64,000 nucleotides of DNA from Candidatus Bathyarchaeota archaeon (GCA_003141855.1 PLNS01000021.1:1-64000); one strand, 5' to 3'. Counted from the stretch's first letter, positions 42,598 to 51,866 are shown. Notes: generated by a model from the sequence alone, not told the origin. Program-made: numbers and translations.

Positions 42598-43808
42598 TTA
42601 TATCATATCGTCAAACATGCTATCCGATTCTTCTGTTAGTTGATCATCCCAGCATTCCCAACACATATCATCGTAATCTGCGCTATCTTGTTTGCTTATC
42701 GGTTTTCTGCATACTCTGCAAGTGTATTCTTCTTTTCCTTTTCAAATATTTGATCTCTGTTTACATCATAGAAGAAACTGTTTGCGTAGTCTTCCCTTGG
42801 CGGTATCTTGTATCTTGGCTTGCTTTCTGCTTTTCTTTTATCGTAACAACGGTCGCATATTTGGTGTGAAAAATCGGGTCCCAAACTGAATAAAGTCCCA
42901 CAAACACCGGTTTTGGTTCTTCTTCTGCACTTCGCTTCTATTGATAAAACATCCTTTATTTCAGCCCCCGAAACATGCAGATTGACTTCACTTCCTCTTT
43001 TCTTACGAAGTATACTTTTATCGCCCGCATGATCGCTACATACAAAAAAATCCAACCATTCATCAGGAATAGGCAGTATTCTTCCGCATTGATTACAGAG
43101 TCCTGCTATTTGGCTAAGAGGGTACTCATTACCGTCAATCCAAATCGTTAGTTCTTGGTCCTTTGGGATGTATTCAAATGCAGTCTTGTTTTTTGGCAAT
43201 AGGGATTTTGGCAATTTACCCTTATTATGACCTTCTGTGGTCAGAATCTGTTCTTTGTCTTCTTTGTAAATTGTCAAATCTTTGTTGGTTAAAGGGTATG
43301 AATGCGCCCATAGCCAATCAAAATACGAATTCGCGTTCCTTATCGCTGGATACCAACTATCTGCTTCAAGAAGCAAATTTGCTTCGCTATTGTTTCTAAC
43401 TCCGCCTTGGGTAATGTTTGAAGAACCAACTAGTAGTGCTGATTTTTTCTTACCATTGAAGACAAACATCTTCATGTGAAATCTCGAATCTGGGATGTAA
43501 CGTAACTCTATTCTACTGGATTCTTTAAAAAGCTCTTCCTTGAAATTGAGAAGCTTCTGTAGGGGTTCAAAATCGGTAGTGAAGTGAGTCTCTGAAAGTC
43601 CCACAATGCATTTGATTCTCAAATTAGCTGACAGAAAGACGTCGCTAGATTTCAAGCAAAGCGATTTAGACAGAGAATCGAAACCCTTCTGCTTAACATA
43701 AGCCATTCCAACTTTAACATCCTTTAAGTCCCTGCAGAGATTCCAAATTGTGTCAGGAATCTCAAAGGACTGAATAAAAGCAACGTGTGGGATCAGACTT
43801 ATTGGCAT
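42598..43808 (-). CDS. PLD-family nuclease-like protein with zinc ribbons (C-terminal frameshift)
   Basis: The open frame to 42696 gives 370 residues. HMKMFVFNGKKKSALLVGSSN is a phospholipase-D HxK block with the usual GSxN, as in BfiI-like or helicase-linked nucleases; only one such motif is seen, so it would act as a dimer. Two Cys regions follow (CNQCGRILP, CRRRTKTGVCG, CDRCYDKRK). One base added near 42738 extends it through CRVCRKP and CWECWDDQ to TAA at 42598, a natural last zinc ribbon. Probably a defence-type nuclease next to the dnd genes. Confidence 0.68.
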
Positions 43809-43832
43809 TTACCAAATCCCTCTTTTGTAAAT

Positions 43833-44339
43833 TCATTCAAAGTTAACTTTACCCGCTGTCGTTATCCTTGCCACTTTCCAATCGTAGTTTTCTTTGTCTA
43901 CCGCAGCCTTCAGCGATTCAATCATGGGTCGCATCGCAATGCATGGTGTTCGGGTTAGAAAAGTGATGTCTTTGACAGCCTTGCCTTCGTTTAATCCGTC
44001 GAATACTACGAAGTCCACTGGGTTCATGACAGGTTTCATGTCGTATGGGTCATAGGATAGTTTTTTGAAGTCATTGCAGAGGCAGGTATTGACAATCTTG
44101 GGAACTTTGGCTCTTCCACGTTCAATCGCTTTTTCCCTCAGCTCATCTTCCTTCTCTTCAAACTCCTGTTCCTTGGTTTGTAGAGAAACAAGGTCAAGCT
44201 CATATATGTCCAGCCAAGTTTTGGCAACTTTGCCCTTGTATTGCAAGTGAAGGTCACTAACTCGCACTAATTCGCCGCAGCAGGGACATATACAAAGGAT
44301 TTTTCTAAGGGACTGGAAGGCGTCAATTAATTCCTTCAT
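43833..44339 (-). CDS. Zinc-ribbon/coiled-coil PD-(D/E)XK-like paralogue, active site eroded
   Basis: This 168-residue protein has CICPCCGEL at the N-terminus, a charged helix (TKEQEFEEKEDELREKAIER), then NPVDFVVFDGL and DITFLTRTP. It follows the layout of the adjacent upstream gene, which has an ExK where this has LTR, so the nuclease site is lost while the Asp is retained. It starts on the last base of the neighbour's stop, so the two are coupled. It may be a structural subunit of a heterodimer. Confidence 0.6.
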   Translation of the reverse strand: MKELIDAFQSLRKILCICPCCGELVRVSDLHLQYKGKVAKTWLDIYELDLVSLQTKEQEFEEKEDELREKAIERGRAKVPKIVNTCLCNDFKKLSYDPYDMKPVMNPVDFVVFDGLNEGKAVKDITFLTRTPCIAMRPMIESLKAAVDKENYDWKVARITTAGKVNFE

Positions 44340-44818
44340 TATATAATCCTCACGTCAACTCTCTGATCGAGAACAGCATCTCGAATCAGCCTTTGGTGCT
44401 TGTTGAGGCTGGACTTGCCAGATTTTATCTCCACAAAGGAAACATGGTTGATCTCATTTCTGAGTAAGCCATCGAAAACTATGAGGTCTATTGGGTCAAA
44501 CAGCGGTCTGCACTCGGCAAATTGTAGATTTAGGTTTTTGTAAGCAGGAATGAATTTCTCAATGATTTTTCCGAATCCTACATCGATTGCTTTCTGTTCA
44601 GCACCAGCGTCCACAGAGATTTTGCGTTTTGCAAGTTGTTCTTCTCGTTCTTTGAAAGCTTCAACAAGTTTTTGTTTTATTTCATCTGCTTCGGATGGAA
44701 AAGCCTTTGTGCCTTCAAAAAGCATTGAATCGGCAAGTTTAAAGTCGCCATCACACTTGGGACATCGTGCACCAAGCGTTGAGGATTTTAAGTCTCTTAT
44801 GAGTGCGGATGTGCTCAT
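44339..44818 (-). CDS. Zinc-ribbon/coiled-coil PD-(D/E)XK nuclease (Holliday-resolvase-like)
   Basis: This 159-residue protein has an N-terminal CPKCDGDF zinc half-site, a coiled coil (KQKLVEAFKEREEQLAKRK) and a C-terminal PD-(D/E)XK core: FDPIDLIVFDGL then VSFVEIKSGKSSLNKHQRLI. D, E and K are all in place, and the KHQRLI block is typical of archaeal resolvase-like nucleases. Coupled to an inactive paralogue downstream, it could form a heterodimeric nuclease in a defence or repair role. Confidence 0.68.
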   Translation of the reverse strand: MSTSALIRDLKSSTLGARCPKCDGDFKLADSMLFEGTKAFPSEADEIKQKLVEAFKEREEQLAKRKISVDAGAEQKAIDVGFGKIIEKFIPAYKNLNLQFAECRPLFDPIDLIVFDGLLRNEINHVSFVEIKSGKSSLNKHQRLIRDAVLDQRVDVRII

Positions 44819-44938
44819 GTTCTCTCACTGCTTGGCTGTGTGCTCTGTGTCCGCTTAAATAATTTGCGCAATGGCGGAAAGCCTTAAAGGCAAATTGAAA
44901 TAAAACAGGACTATCCTACTCAAATAGGTGAACCTCTC

Positions 44939-45598
44939 TTGAACAATCCCGAGCAACATCTTCATACAACAGTTTGGTATTGCACTGAAAAGGACTTCAA
45001 GAACACAGTTAGCAGAATGATACTTGGTGTAACTCATAATAAATTTAGTAGGAAAAAGGGACAATATTATCAGCATAATCAGCACAACAGATTTGCCGTT
45101 CGAAGACTTACCGATGATTTATATGCCAAATTGCTGGAACTAAAAGACTTAAGCACCTATTATGTGACAGTCGATTTTGATATATCTTGGAACTCAACAG
45201 GTAAAATAACAGGTGCCTCAGGAATATCTGTGGGTATCTATACACCAGTTGGAAAGGTAACAGCAAACGAGCTTAAAGTATTTCGAACTAACGACAAAGT
45301 TAAGCTTGATGTTTTCATTTCAGATTTAGATTCTGGAAGCAAACACCTCCTGAACGCACTTTCAGAAATAAAGAAGCAGTATGGCGAAGATAGTTTTGAA
45401 TATCAAGAACACAAATTATTAAACGACGCTGATTATAAGAAATGGTCAGACTCTTATGGAGTTACTTATGTTCCCACAATTCTAATAAACGAAAAGAAAT
45501 TCGAGAATCCTTCAGATAGCGTTTTGCAGTCTAATGTTGAAGTCGCTATTAACTCGGCAGTATTCTTAGAAGGAATCAAGCTAACTAGAATGAAGTGA
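44939..45598 (+). CDS. Protein with thioredoxin-like C-terminal domain lacking CxxC
   Basis: This 219-residue protein starts at TTG 44939. Residues about 1-110 are unfamiliar. The C-terminal half (VKLDVFISDLDSGSKHLLNA, YGVTYVPTILINEKKFENPS) follows a thioredoxin fold with its cis-Pro TYVPT, but the redox cysteines are absent (DSGS instead). Its stop overlaps the GTG of the next gene. A non-redox binding or adaptor role in a two-gene defence-like unit is inferred. Confidence 0.55.
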   Translation: MNNPEQHLHTTVWYCTEKDFKNTVSRMILGVTHNKFSRKKGQYYQHNQHNRFAVRRLTDDLYAKLLELKDLSTYYVTVDFDISWNSTGKITGASGISVGIYTPVGKVTANELKVFRTNDKVKLDVFISDLDSGSKHLLNALSEIKKQYGEDSFEYQEHKLLNDADYKKWSDSYGVTYVPTILINEKKFENPSDSVLQSNVEVAINSAVFLEGIKLTRMK

Positions 45599-46533
45599 CT
45601 TCTATACATGAAGGATTGGGAAACTTGTTTGAAGAAACTGGAATAACAAAAAAGCAGGAATTTGCAGGTGTTGGCGAATCAGCTACAGAAATGGTGTTAA
45701 AGTCATTTGCTCAGGTTTTTCGTCCAGTTCCTCTTTTTGAGTATTCCATTGACTTCTATTGTCGTTTGATTCACAAGGGAAAGCCAATGACACCTTTCTG
45801 GGTAGAAGTAAAGTCTTCTAAATGTATAAAGGATAATTGGAAAAAGCCAATAGACCGAGAAATGGCGATATTTTGGCTGAATCAGTTATCTCCAGTTTTC
45901 GTAGTTATTTATGATATTGTCAAAAACGTTTGTTATTGGGTTTCAGTAGAAGACAATAGAGAATCGTGGAGTAATAAACTGGAAAATGGTGCTAAAACCA
46001 TAACCTTGAAAATTGATAAGTCAAAAACACTAAAAAACCCCAATCGTTCAAATTTTGATTTCATTCGAAAAATAGAAAAAGATACAATCTCTGTTGGCAT
46101 CACCAATGGGATTCCTGAAGTAATATCTAGAGTCGGAAAAGGTGTAACTCCGAATTATGCGTTTTTCGATTTCCCAAATATTGAGCTTTCTGAAAACGCC
46201 AAAAATAACTTTCGACAAAAAATACGCCTTTCTTTAAATTTCTTATTTAGAGATGCGTACACCAGAAAAGCTTGGAGTGAAGCTTACGAAATAGGCAAAA
46301 TACTCACTATTTTTGACAAAAGCCATTATGACCATTTTGAGCTATTGGGTGACATTTGTGCTCTATTGCGGAACTACAATGAAGCTTTGAATTACTATGA
46401 CATTGCCATAGGCATGTTTAGAAGAGACCCGAATTGGGATAAAAATAGAGTTAAAGGAATACTATCCACATCTGAAAATATCCAGAGAATAGAGCAAAAA
46501 AAGAGGCAATTACTTAACGAGAAGAACTCATGA
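45595..46533 (+). CDS. DUF4365-type PD-(D/E)XK protein with TPR tail
   Basis: This 312-residue protein starts at GTG 45595, overlapping the upstream stop. EYSIDFYCRLIHKGK and FWVEVKSSKCI give the D and ExK of a DUF4365-like nuclease fold. The C-terminal 110 residues (FELLGDICALLRNYNEALNYYDIAIG) contain a tetratricopeptide-type repeat. DUF4365 proteins are often linked with mobile DNA and defence. Together with the thioredoxin-like protein it may form a nuclease-adaptor pair; this is inference. Confidence 0.62.
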   Translation: MTSIHEGLGNLFEETGITKKQEFAGVGESATEMVLKSFAQVFRPVPLFEYSIDFYCRLIHKGKPMTPFWVEVKSSKCIKDNWKKPIDREMAIFWLNQLSPVFVVIYDIVKNVCYWVSVEDNRESWSNKLENGAKTITLKIDKSKTLKNPNRSNFDFIRKIEKDTISVGITNGIPEVISRVGKGVTPNYAFFDFPNIELSENAKNNFRQKIRLSLNFLFRDAYTRKAWSEAYEIGKILTIFDKSHYDHFELLGDICALLRNYNEALNYYDIAIGMFRRDPNWDKNRVKGILSTSENIQRIEQKKRQLLNEKNS

Positions 46534-46922
46534 GTTGACTTTTAGTGAGAGATAGAAGCATAAGAAGCTATGCGTACATGTCAACAGAGATTTGCCAGAT
46601 CATTAGCTACTGGAGGATTCAGGTAAAATGTGTATTCAAGCAACTTCTTTGAACCTTAAGTTGGGGAAGGGAATCGAAACTCAAATAAAAGCTCATGCCG
46701 AGATTTGAAGTTGAGTCTTTTCTGCTTGACTAATTTCAGTAAAGAGACGTTTACGAGAAACCTTTCATTGGAACCGCTTGAATTAAAACATATGTAAAAT
46801 ATAGAAAATATCGAGCTTCACTTTCACTTAAGACTCTCCTATTTGAAAGAGTCGGATGGACTTGCAGTATAAGAACTGGAAATGCTTTTAGGCTATCCGT
46901 CAACATAAAGGAGACGTATGAT
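46534..46922. other. Spacer with repeat copy A and promoter of the repair cassette
   Basis: No convincing open frame. A 46-nt repeat (46725-46770) is shared with 53842-53887. AAAGGAG at about 46910 is the ribosome-binding site of the RecA-like gene; a TATA box could be in the 46780-46830 AT-rich stretch. Confidence 0.45.
46725..46770 (+). repeat. 46-nt direct repeat, copy A
   Basis: It matches 53842-53887 at 39 of 46 positions, including an unbroken GACGTTTACGAGAA block, in the same orientation. Neither copy lies in an intact gene. The two copies bracket the polymerase/nuclease cassette plus the IS1182 element. Confidence 0.65.
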
Positions 46923-47645
46923 TTGAGTCAAAGAGTAATAGTTAAGCCGGGGCTATCTCAGCCCGTTTTTCCATTAAACATAAGAAGTGTTAGCGAGATT
47001 TTTCCTGGATTCGCATTAGGTGATTTTGCAGTTCTGCAAGGCTCATCAGTTTTGTCATTGGCATCGCTGCTATGCGTAAAAGCGCAGCTTCCAATTCAGC
47101 TGGGAGGATTACAGAGCAACGTTGTCTTTATCGACGGTGGAAATACCTTCAGACTCTACCAAATAGCACAATTAGCCCAGATTCACCACCTTAACCCAAA
47201 GAAGGTCTTGGATAACATTTACATTTCAAGAGCCTTCACAGCCTACCAAGCAGCCGCGCTCATTACTCACCAGCTAAAAGAAACTATCCAAAAATACAAT
47301 GCTAAACTCGTCATAATCTCAGATATTGCCGGCTTCTTCTTAGACAAGGACATTCCCGAAGTCGAAGCTCAAAGAATCTTTGGCCATACGGCAGTTTACC
47401 TTTCGAATTTTGCAAGAGAAAACCAGATAATAGTAATCGCAACTTATCCCCCGCACGGGGACACGCCCAGAAATAGTCTGCTCCATAAGCAAACATGCGC
47501 AAGAGCAAACGTTGTTCTATCGATAAGCAGAACAAGCTACGCAAGAAGAATCGCGTTGGAAAAACATCCGTATCTCTTGGCTGGTTCTGTAGAGCTATCA
47601 AATGAAGCCTCAACTATGGCTGATTTTTCGGAGGCGACTGCGTAA
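46923..47645 (+). CDS. RecA/RadA-superfamily paralogue without canonical Walker A (ImuA-like role proposed)
   Basis: This 240-residue protein starts at TTG 46923. It aligns with the RadA/RecA ATPase core: IFPGFALGDFAVLQGSS takes the place of the P-loop and lacks GK[ST]; VVFIDGGNTFRLYQIAQLA is the region after strand 2; KLVIISDIAGFFL replaces Walker B; ENQIIVIATYPPHGD corresponds to the L2 region. ATP binding is unlikely. Its location directly before a small protein and a PolB2 polymerase parallels bacterial ImuA-ImuB-DnaE2 cassettes. Confidence 0.7.
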   Translation: MSQRVIVKPGLSQPVFPLNIRSVSEIFPGFALGDFAVLQGSSVLSLASLLCVKAQLPIQLGGLQSNVVFIDGGNTFRLYQIAQLAQIHHLNPKKVLDNIYISRAFTAYQAAALITHQLKETIQKYNAKLVIISDIAGFFLDKDIPEVEAQRIFGHTAVYLSNFARENQIIVIATYPPHGDTPRNSLLHKQTCARANVVLSISRTSYARRIALEKHPYLLAGSVELSNEASTMADFSEATA

Positions 47646-47905
47646 TGGGAAAAACAGTTGAATCCTACCGGATGGCTCTTGAAGATGAAATAAGCCGCTG
47701 GAGCGGCTTTGTAAAAGCACTGCGAATCGAGGACAAGATAGCTTTTGACGCTTTAATGGATGCCTGTAGAAACCATGCGTCAGCCGGAAGTAACGCTACA
47801 AACCCAATTCTCTTCGAACCCATGGTCATGTCCATTCTATTGTCCCAGCAAGTGAAGATTACCCGATTAGAGAAGGCTTTAGATGCAGTCAAGCACCAGC
47901 CCTAA
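47645..47905 (+). CDS. Small helical protein of the PolB2 cassette
   Basis: This 86-residue, probably all-helical protein overlaps the RecA-like gene by one nt and the polymerase by 23 nt. No motif is recognised; the C-terminus (SILLSQQVKITRLEKALDAV) looks like a coiled coil. Tight coupling suggests that it bridges the other two products. Confidence 0.6.
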   Translation: MGKTVESYRMALEDEISRWSGFVKALRIEDKIAFDALMDACRNHASAGSNATNPILFEPMVMSILLSQQVKITRLEKALDAVKHQP

Positions 47906-50189
47906 GATTCGCGGCTGGATATTCGACGTTTATCCCTCCGACATCGGTCAGATGGCAGTCTGGATAATAAGCGAAAAAGGCCAAAGAATTAGGCTGACAG
48001 ATAAGTTCCAACCAAAAATCTACGTCTCGGGAAAAAAAGAGGACCAGGAAAAACTCGTAGGCAAAATCTATTCAAACCCAGATATTGCAAACTGGACCTT
48101 TGTCTGCAAATACGCTCAGCCCACCGATTCAGAAAAATCCCGCGTACTAGAAATAACGCTAAAAGACTGCAGAAAAGTATCATCCTTAACTAACCAAATT
48201 CTGAAAATAGGCGATTACATGCGCCTTGAAGTCCACAACTGCGATTTACGCGGCGACAGAACATATTTCTTCACCCATGATTTGTTCCCGCTTGCCTATT
48301 TAGAAGTTGAAAACCTCAAATCAGGCTTGAAGTACACTCTCCTAGATTGTGTTGAAAGCATCGATTACGTTTTGCCCCCGCTGAAAATAACGCATCTGAA
48401 AATCGAGATAGCTAAAACAGGCAAAATAGCGAGCCTTCAAGACTCCATTGCCAGCATAAGCCTTGAGCAAGAAGATCAGCGAATAATAATCGACTCGGGC
48501 GATGAGGGGGAAAAGCTCCTGCAACTTAGCAAGACGGTTAAGGAACTTGACCCAGACATAATTGTTACCAACGGCGGCGACTCCTATCTCTTCTCCTATC
48601 TGCTTCAACGAGCAATCGTCAGCGGGGTGTCGCCCAAGTTTATTCTTAGCCGCGATGAAGTTCCATTTGTGCCTAAAGCGCAGCAGGGAAAGACCTTCTT
48701 TTCCTATGGACGAACATTCTACAAAGCCCCAACAATCCGCCTCTACGGAAGAGTCCACATAGACGCCGGCAACACATTCATTCTAAACGAAAGCAGCTTC
48801 CAAGGCTTATTTGAAATAGCAAGAACCTGCCGCGCACCCCTGCACACATCCTCCCGATCATCCATTGGGTCAAGCATGTCTTCCCTTCAGTTCTATCAAG
48901 CGTTCAAACAAGAGATTTTGATTCCCCGAAACAAAAGCATCCCTGAAGCCTTCAAATCAGCCTACGAACTCCTCGTTGCAGACAGAGGTGGCTTTGTATA
49001 TGAACCAAAAGTAGGCATCCACGACAACACAGGCGAAGTGGACTTTTCATCGATGTATCCAAGCCTCATGGTAAACAACAACATTTCCGCTGAAACCGTC
49101 TTATGCAAGTGCTGCCCAGACTCTCACCTTCGTATCCCAGAATTAAACTATAATATTTGCGAGAAACGAATCGGCGTCGTTCCGAAAGCCCTAAAACTCG
49201 TCGTAGAGAAGCGGCTGAAGTATAAGCACCTAAGGGATGACGTGATGAATCCCAAACTCAAAGAGATGTACGACAACAGACAAACCGCTCTAAAGTGGAT
49301 TCTTGTAACCTGTTTTGGTTATCTGGGCTATCGGAACGCGAAGTTCGGAACGGTTGACGGTCACATTGGAGTTTGCGCGTTTGGCCGAGATGCATTTCTT
49401 AAAGCTGCACGAATCTCTGAGAGCCGCGGCTTTGAGGTTCTGCACGGAATCGTAGATTCGCTGTGGCTGAAAAAAGAAAACACAAGTCTTGAAGAATACG
49501 AGGAGCTATGCAAACAGGTAAGCGATGACATTGGTGTCCTATTAAATTTTGAAGGCCGATACAAATGGATTGTTTTCTTGCCCTCAAAAATGCATCCTAA
49601 CATCGGCGTCCTAAACCGTTACTACGGAGTAATGGAGAATGGAAAACTAAAAGTCAGAGGCATTGAAGTACGCAAACACGACACACCCAGATTTGTTTAC
49701 AATGCCCAGATGGAAATGATCAACACATTTTCAGCGGCAAACAACTCAAAAGAATTCATGCAAAAAATCCCCCAAGCACTAAACGTGGTAAAAACTTACC
49801 GGCAAAAACTAATCAATGGAGAAGTGCCCATAGAGGATTTGATTGTTTCCAAGCACTTATCGAAAAGCCCCAACCGTTACAAGCAGCACGTTAGCCAGGT
49901 TATCGCAGCCGAGCAGCTAATCAAAGAAGGCAGCGAAGTCCACGCAGGAAAGAATGTGCATTTTGTTTTCACTGATTCAAAAAACAAGCGGTTTGAACGA
50001 CGAGTAAGAGCGGAACAACTACTTGACAAAGGCGTTAACCCCGATGAAAGAAAATACCTGCAGCTTCTGTATGAGTCAGCGGCTAACCTTCTGAGCTTCT
50101 CAAATTACACTGCAAAAACAGTTCAAGACTCTATTAGAGGGTATGAGTACAAGGACCTCTTTAGTTTTTGTTCCACTGAAGATTATTAG
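47883..50189 (+). CDS. polB2: Family B DNA polymerase, PolB2-type
   Basis: This 768-residue polymerase has motif A EVDFSSMYPSLMV (about residue 385), motif B with RQTALKWILVTCFGYLGYRN, and motif C as LHGIVDSLW (about 520), where the first Asp of the usual DTD is replaced by Ile. The exonuclease half retains a DPDIIVTNGGDSYLFSYLL block but not a clear Exo I DxE. Altered motifs like these define archaeal PolB2, of which at least one member is an active translesion polymerase. It probably works with the two upstream proteins in damage tolerance. Confidence 0.82.
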   Translation: MQSSTSPKIRGWIFDVYPSDIGQMAVWIISEKGQRIRLTDKFQPKIYVSGKKEDQEKLVGKIYSNPDIANWTFVCKYAQPTDSEKSRVLEITLKDCRKVSSLTNQILKIGDYMRLEVHNCDLRGDRTYFFTHDLFPLAYLEVENLKSGLKYTLLDCVESIDYVLPPLKITHLKIEIAKTGKIASLQDSIASISLEQEDQRIIIDSGDEGEKLLQLSKTVKELDPDIIVTNGGDSYLFSYLLQRAIVSGVSPKFILSRDEVPFVPKAQQGKTFFSYGRTFYKAPTIRLYGRVHIDAGNTFILNESSFQGLFEIARTCRAPLHTSSRSSIGSSMSSLQFYQAFKQEILIPRNKSIPEAFKSAYELLVADRGGFVYEPKVGIHDNTGEVDFSSMYPSLMVNNNISAETVLCKCCPDSHLRIPELNYNICEKRIGVVPKALKLVVEKRLKYKHLRDDVMNPKLKEMYDNRQTALKWILVTCFGYLGYRNAKFGTVDGHIGVCAFGRDAFLKAARISESRGFEVLHGIVDSLWLKKENTSLEEYEELCKQVSDDIGVLLNFEGRYKWIVFLPSKMHPNIGVLNRYYGVMENGKLKVRGIEVRKHDTPRFVYNAQMEMINTFSAANNSKEFMQKIPQALNVVKTYRQKLINGEVPIEDLIVSKHLSKSPNRYKQHVSQVIAAEQLIKEGSEVHAGKNVHFVFTDSKNKRFERRVRAEQLLDKGVNPDERKYLQLLYESAANLLSFSNYTAKTVQDSIRGYEYKDLFSFCSTEDY

Positions 50190-50241
50190 CTTGCTGTCTT
50201 GAAAATATCTTGTCAAACAATAAATAAAGCCCAAACGCTAA

Positions 50242-51021
50242 TTGATAACTCGTTTTAACGGGATATTCAAGGCGGTTGATTTGATAGAAATTAAACAAAC
50301 TTCAGAAGGCAACCCGCTTATAATGTCCTCTGTATCTGATTTTTGCGGTTCAATGGGTTACTGTGAACTTCGAATAAGGCACTATCTTAAAGGAATCAAG
50401 CCTCCTCAAACGCAGAAAACTATTGACGGAACCAAATCACATGAGAAGGAAGAAGTTTACGAAAAAGAACACTTTACTTTTGAACCTGTAACAGAAGAAG
50501 GCTTGAAAGATTTAACCAAGGACATAGAATTTGCCCGTGAAGGATTATTTACACGGTTTCAAAGAGAATTATCATTTGGTACTGAGAAGCTTTCAATTTT
50601 GCTTTATGGCAGAGCCGATAAGGTAATGCGAAGTAACGGAACGTTGATTATAGAAGATTCAAAGTATCCCGCTTCAAAAGGAAAATACTCAATCCAATAT
50701 CAGCCGTTTGACGACCAAAAACTTCAGACTCTGCTATATTTGAACTCTAATTATAGTGAGAGCGGCTCTCTAAATGAGAGTGACTGCTTTGAGATTTCCT
50801 GTGAGAAAAAAGCCTGGATCATTAATATAAAAGACAAGGCAACCTTGGAAAGCATCAAGATATTTCAAGGCTTTCAAACATCCGAAGCTAAAGATTTCTT
50901 AAATGAAAAAGTTACAAGATTCGCATTGATAGCTTTGGGAAAAGTAGAACCCGAGCATCACAATAACGTTAGGAAATGCCAGAGTTGCAGATTCACAGAT
51001 TGCCAATATATTTTGCATTAA
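50242..51021 (+). CDS. Cas4-like Fe-S PD-(D/E)XK nuclease
   Basis: This protein is up to 259 residues from TTG 50242; a later start (about TTG 50281) is possible. SSVSDFCGSMGYCELRIRHY, LYGRADKV, IIEDSKYP (D/ExK) and QKLQTLLYL match Cas4/RecB-like exonucleases, and the C-terminal CQSCRFTDCQYI with an N-terminal Cys would ligate a 4Fe-4S cluster. Cas4 enzymes resect DNA ends. There is no CRISPR array or cas1 in the window. It follows PolB2 by about 50 bp and may join the repair cassette. Confidence 0.72.
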   Translation: MITRFNGIFKAVDLIEIKQTSEGNPLIMSSVSDFCGSMGYCELRIRHYLKGIKPPQTQKTIDGTKSHEKEEVYEKEHFTFEPVTEEGLKDLTKDIEFAREGLFTRFQRELSFGTEKLSILLYGRADKVMRSNGTLIIEDSKYPASKGKYSIQYQPFDDQKLQTLLYLNSNYSESGSLNESDCFEISCEKKAWIINIKDKATLESIKIFQGFQTSEAKDFLNEKVTRFALIALGKVEPEHHNNVRKCQSCRFTDCQYILH

Positions 51022-51077
51022 ATCCGATAAGAAGGCAAGATTCAATTATCCGTAGACCAATATTCGCAAGAACTAAA

Positions 51078-51335
51078 ATGAATATGTCCGAAGCAATGAA
51101 AATTAAGCGTCAAATAAAAGACTCTTGCGGTATTGAGGCAATAATGGTGGATTTGCCCGAAGTCGGCCTTGTCCTAACTGTCGAACGAAGCACGCTCGAC
51201 AAGGACTCATACAAACTTTTAGCAGATTATACCGCCGAAAACAACCTTAACCTACAGCTGGAACTGGGCAGATTCATCATTTCTAACCAAGCCCTGCCGC
51301 CTCCAAAGTCTTTCGGGGTTGAAAAGCAATATTAA
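51078..51335 (+). CDS. Small hypothetical protein
   Basis: From ATG 51078 this is 85 residues (an earlier start would overlap the nuclease gene). It looks like an alpha-beta domain with a LPEVGLVLTVERSTLDKDSY block and a hydrophobic ELGRFIISNQALPP end. No family recognised. It is close behind the Cas4-like gene on the same strand. Confidence 0.5.
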   Translation: MNMSEAMKIKRQIKDSCGIEAIMVDLPEVGLVLTVERSTLDKDSYKLLADYTAENNLNLQLELGRFIISNQALPPPKSFGVEKQY

Positions 51336-51519
51336 ATCTCCTATTAAGAGAGGTTTAGGAGGAAATTGTTTTTCGGCTAAACTCCATCATGTCAGCGAAA
51401 AAAACCAATTGAGATCCAGATCAAGGTCCATACAAATATACGTCTCATCTTGATACAGCAAAACTGCGTCAATTTATAAAACTGGGTTTAATCCAGATGG
51501 GTTTAAATCTTTATTTGGT
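51336..51519. other. Spacer
   Basis: Nothing recognised apart from AT-rich sequence between converging genes. Confidence 0.3.
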
Positions 51520-51866
51520 TTACCAGAATTTGAGCGGTGACTTGAAACTCTTTTCAATTTCTCTTCTAGTCTTGGAGCCTAGCTTAATTGGAGCATCCTT
51601 TAACCATGGGATATACTCCCATTTCCAAATCCTGCTGTTCGCGTCATGCTCAGCCATGGCATGGTTCGCGTGTTTACAAACACAACAGGGTGCTTACCGT
51701 CTAAAAAATAGTACATGATAGGATGTTTCGGTGCTGGCGGAGGAGTTTTGTCGCCGTGAATTGAATCTGAATTCATTCCGTTCTCATAGATGTATATCCC
51801 TTCGAAGGTAAATCTATCGTTTACCGGATCCTTTGCGACAAGAATCTTGAACGATTCCAGATCCAT
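51520..51866 (-). pseudogene. Hypothetical protein gene with a frameshift
   Basis: From ATG 51866 the minus strand encodes a protein with RFTFEGIYIYENGMNSDSIH and MYYFLDGKHPVVFVNTR. The frame then loses sense, but the next frame continues at once with NHAMAEHDANSRIWKWEYIP and SKTRREIEKSF to TAA at 51520. One base added near 51650 restores an about 115-residue protein. I do not recognise its family. It lies next to the presumed right end of the integrated element. Confidence 0.55.

Noticed and set aside
50242..51021. CRISPR-Cas locus suggested by the Cas4-like gene
   Set aside because: No repeat-spacer array, cas1 or effector gene was found anywhere in the window.
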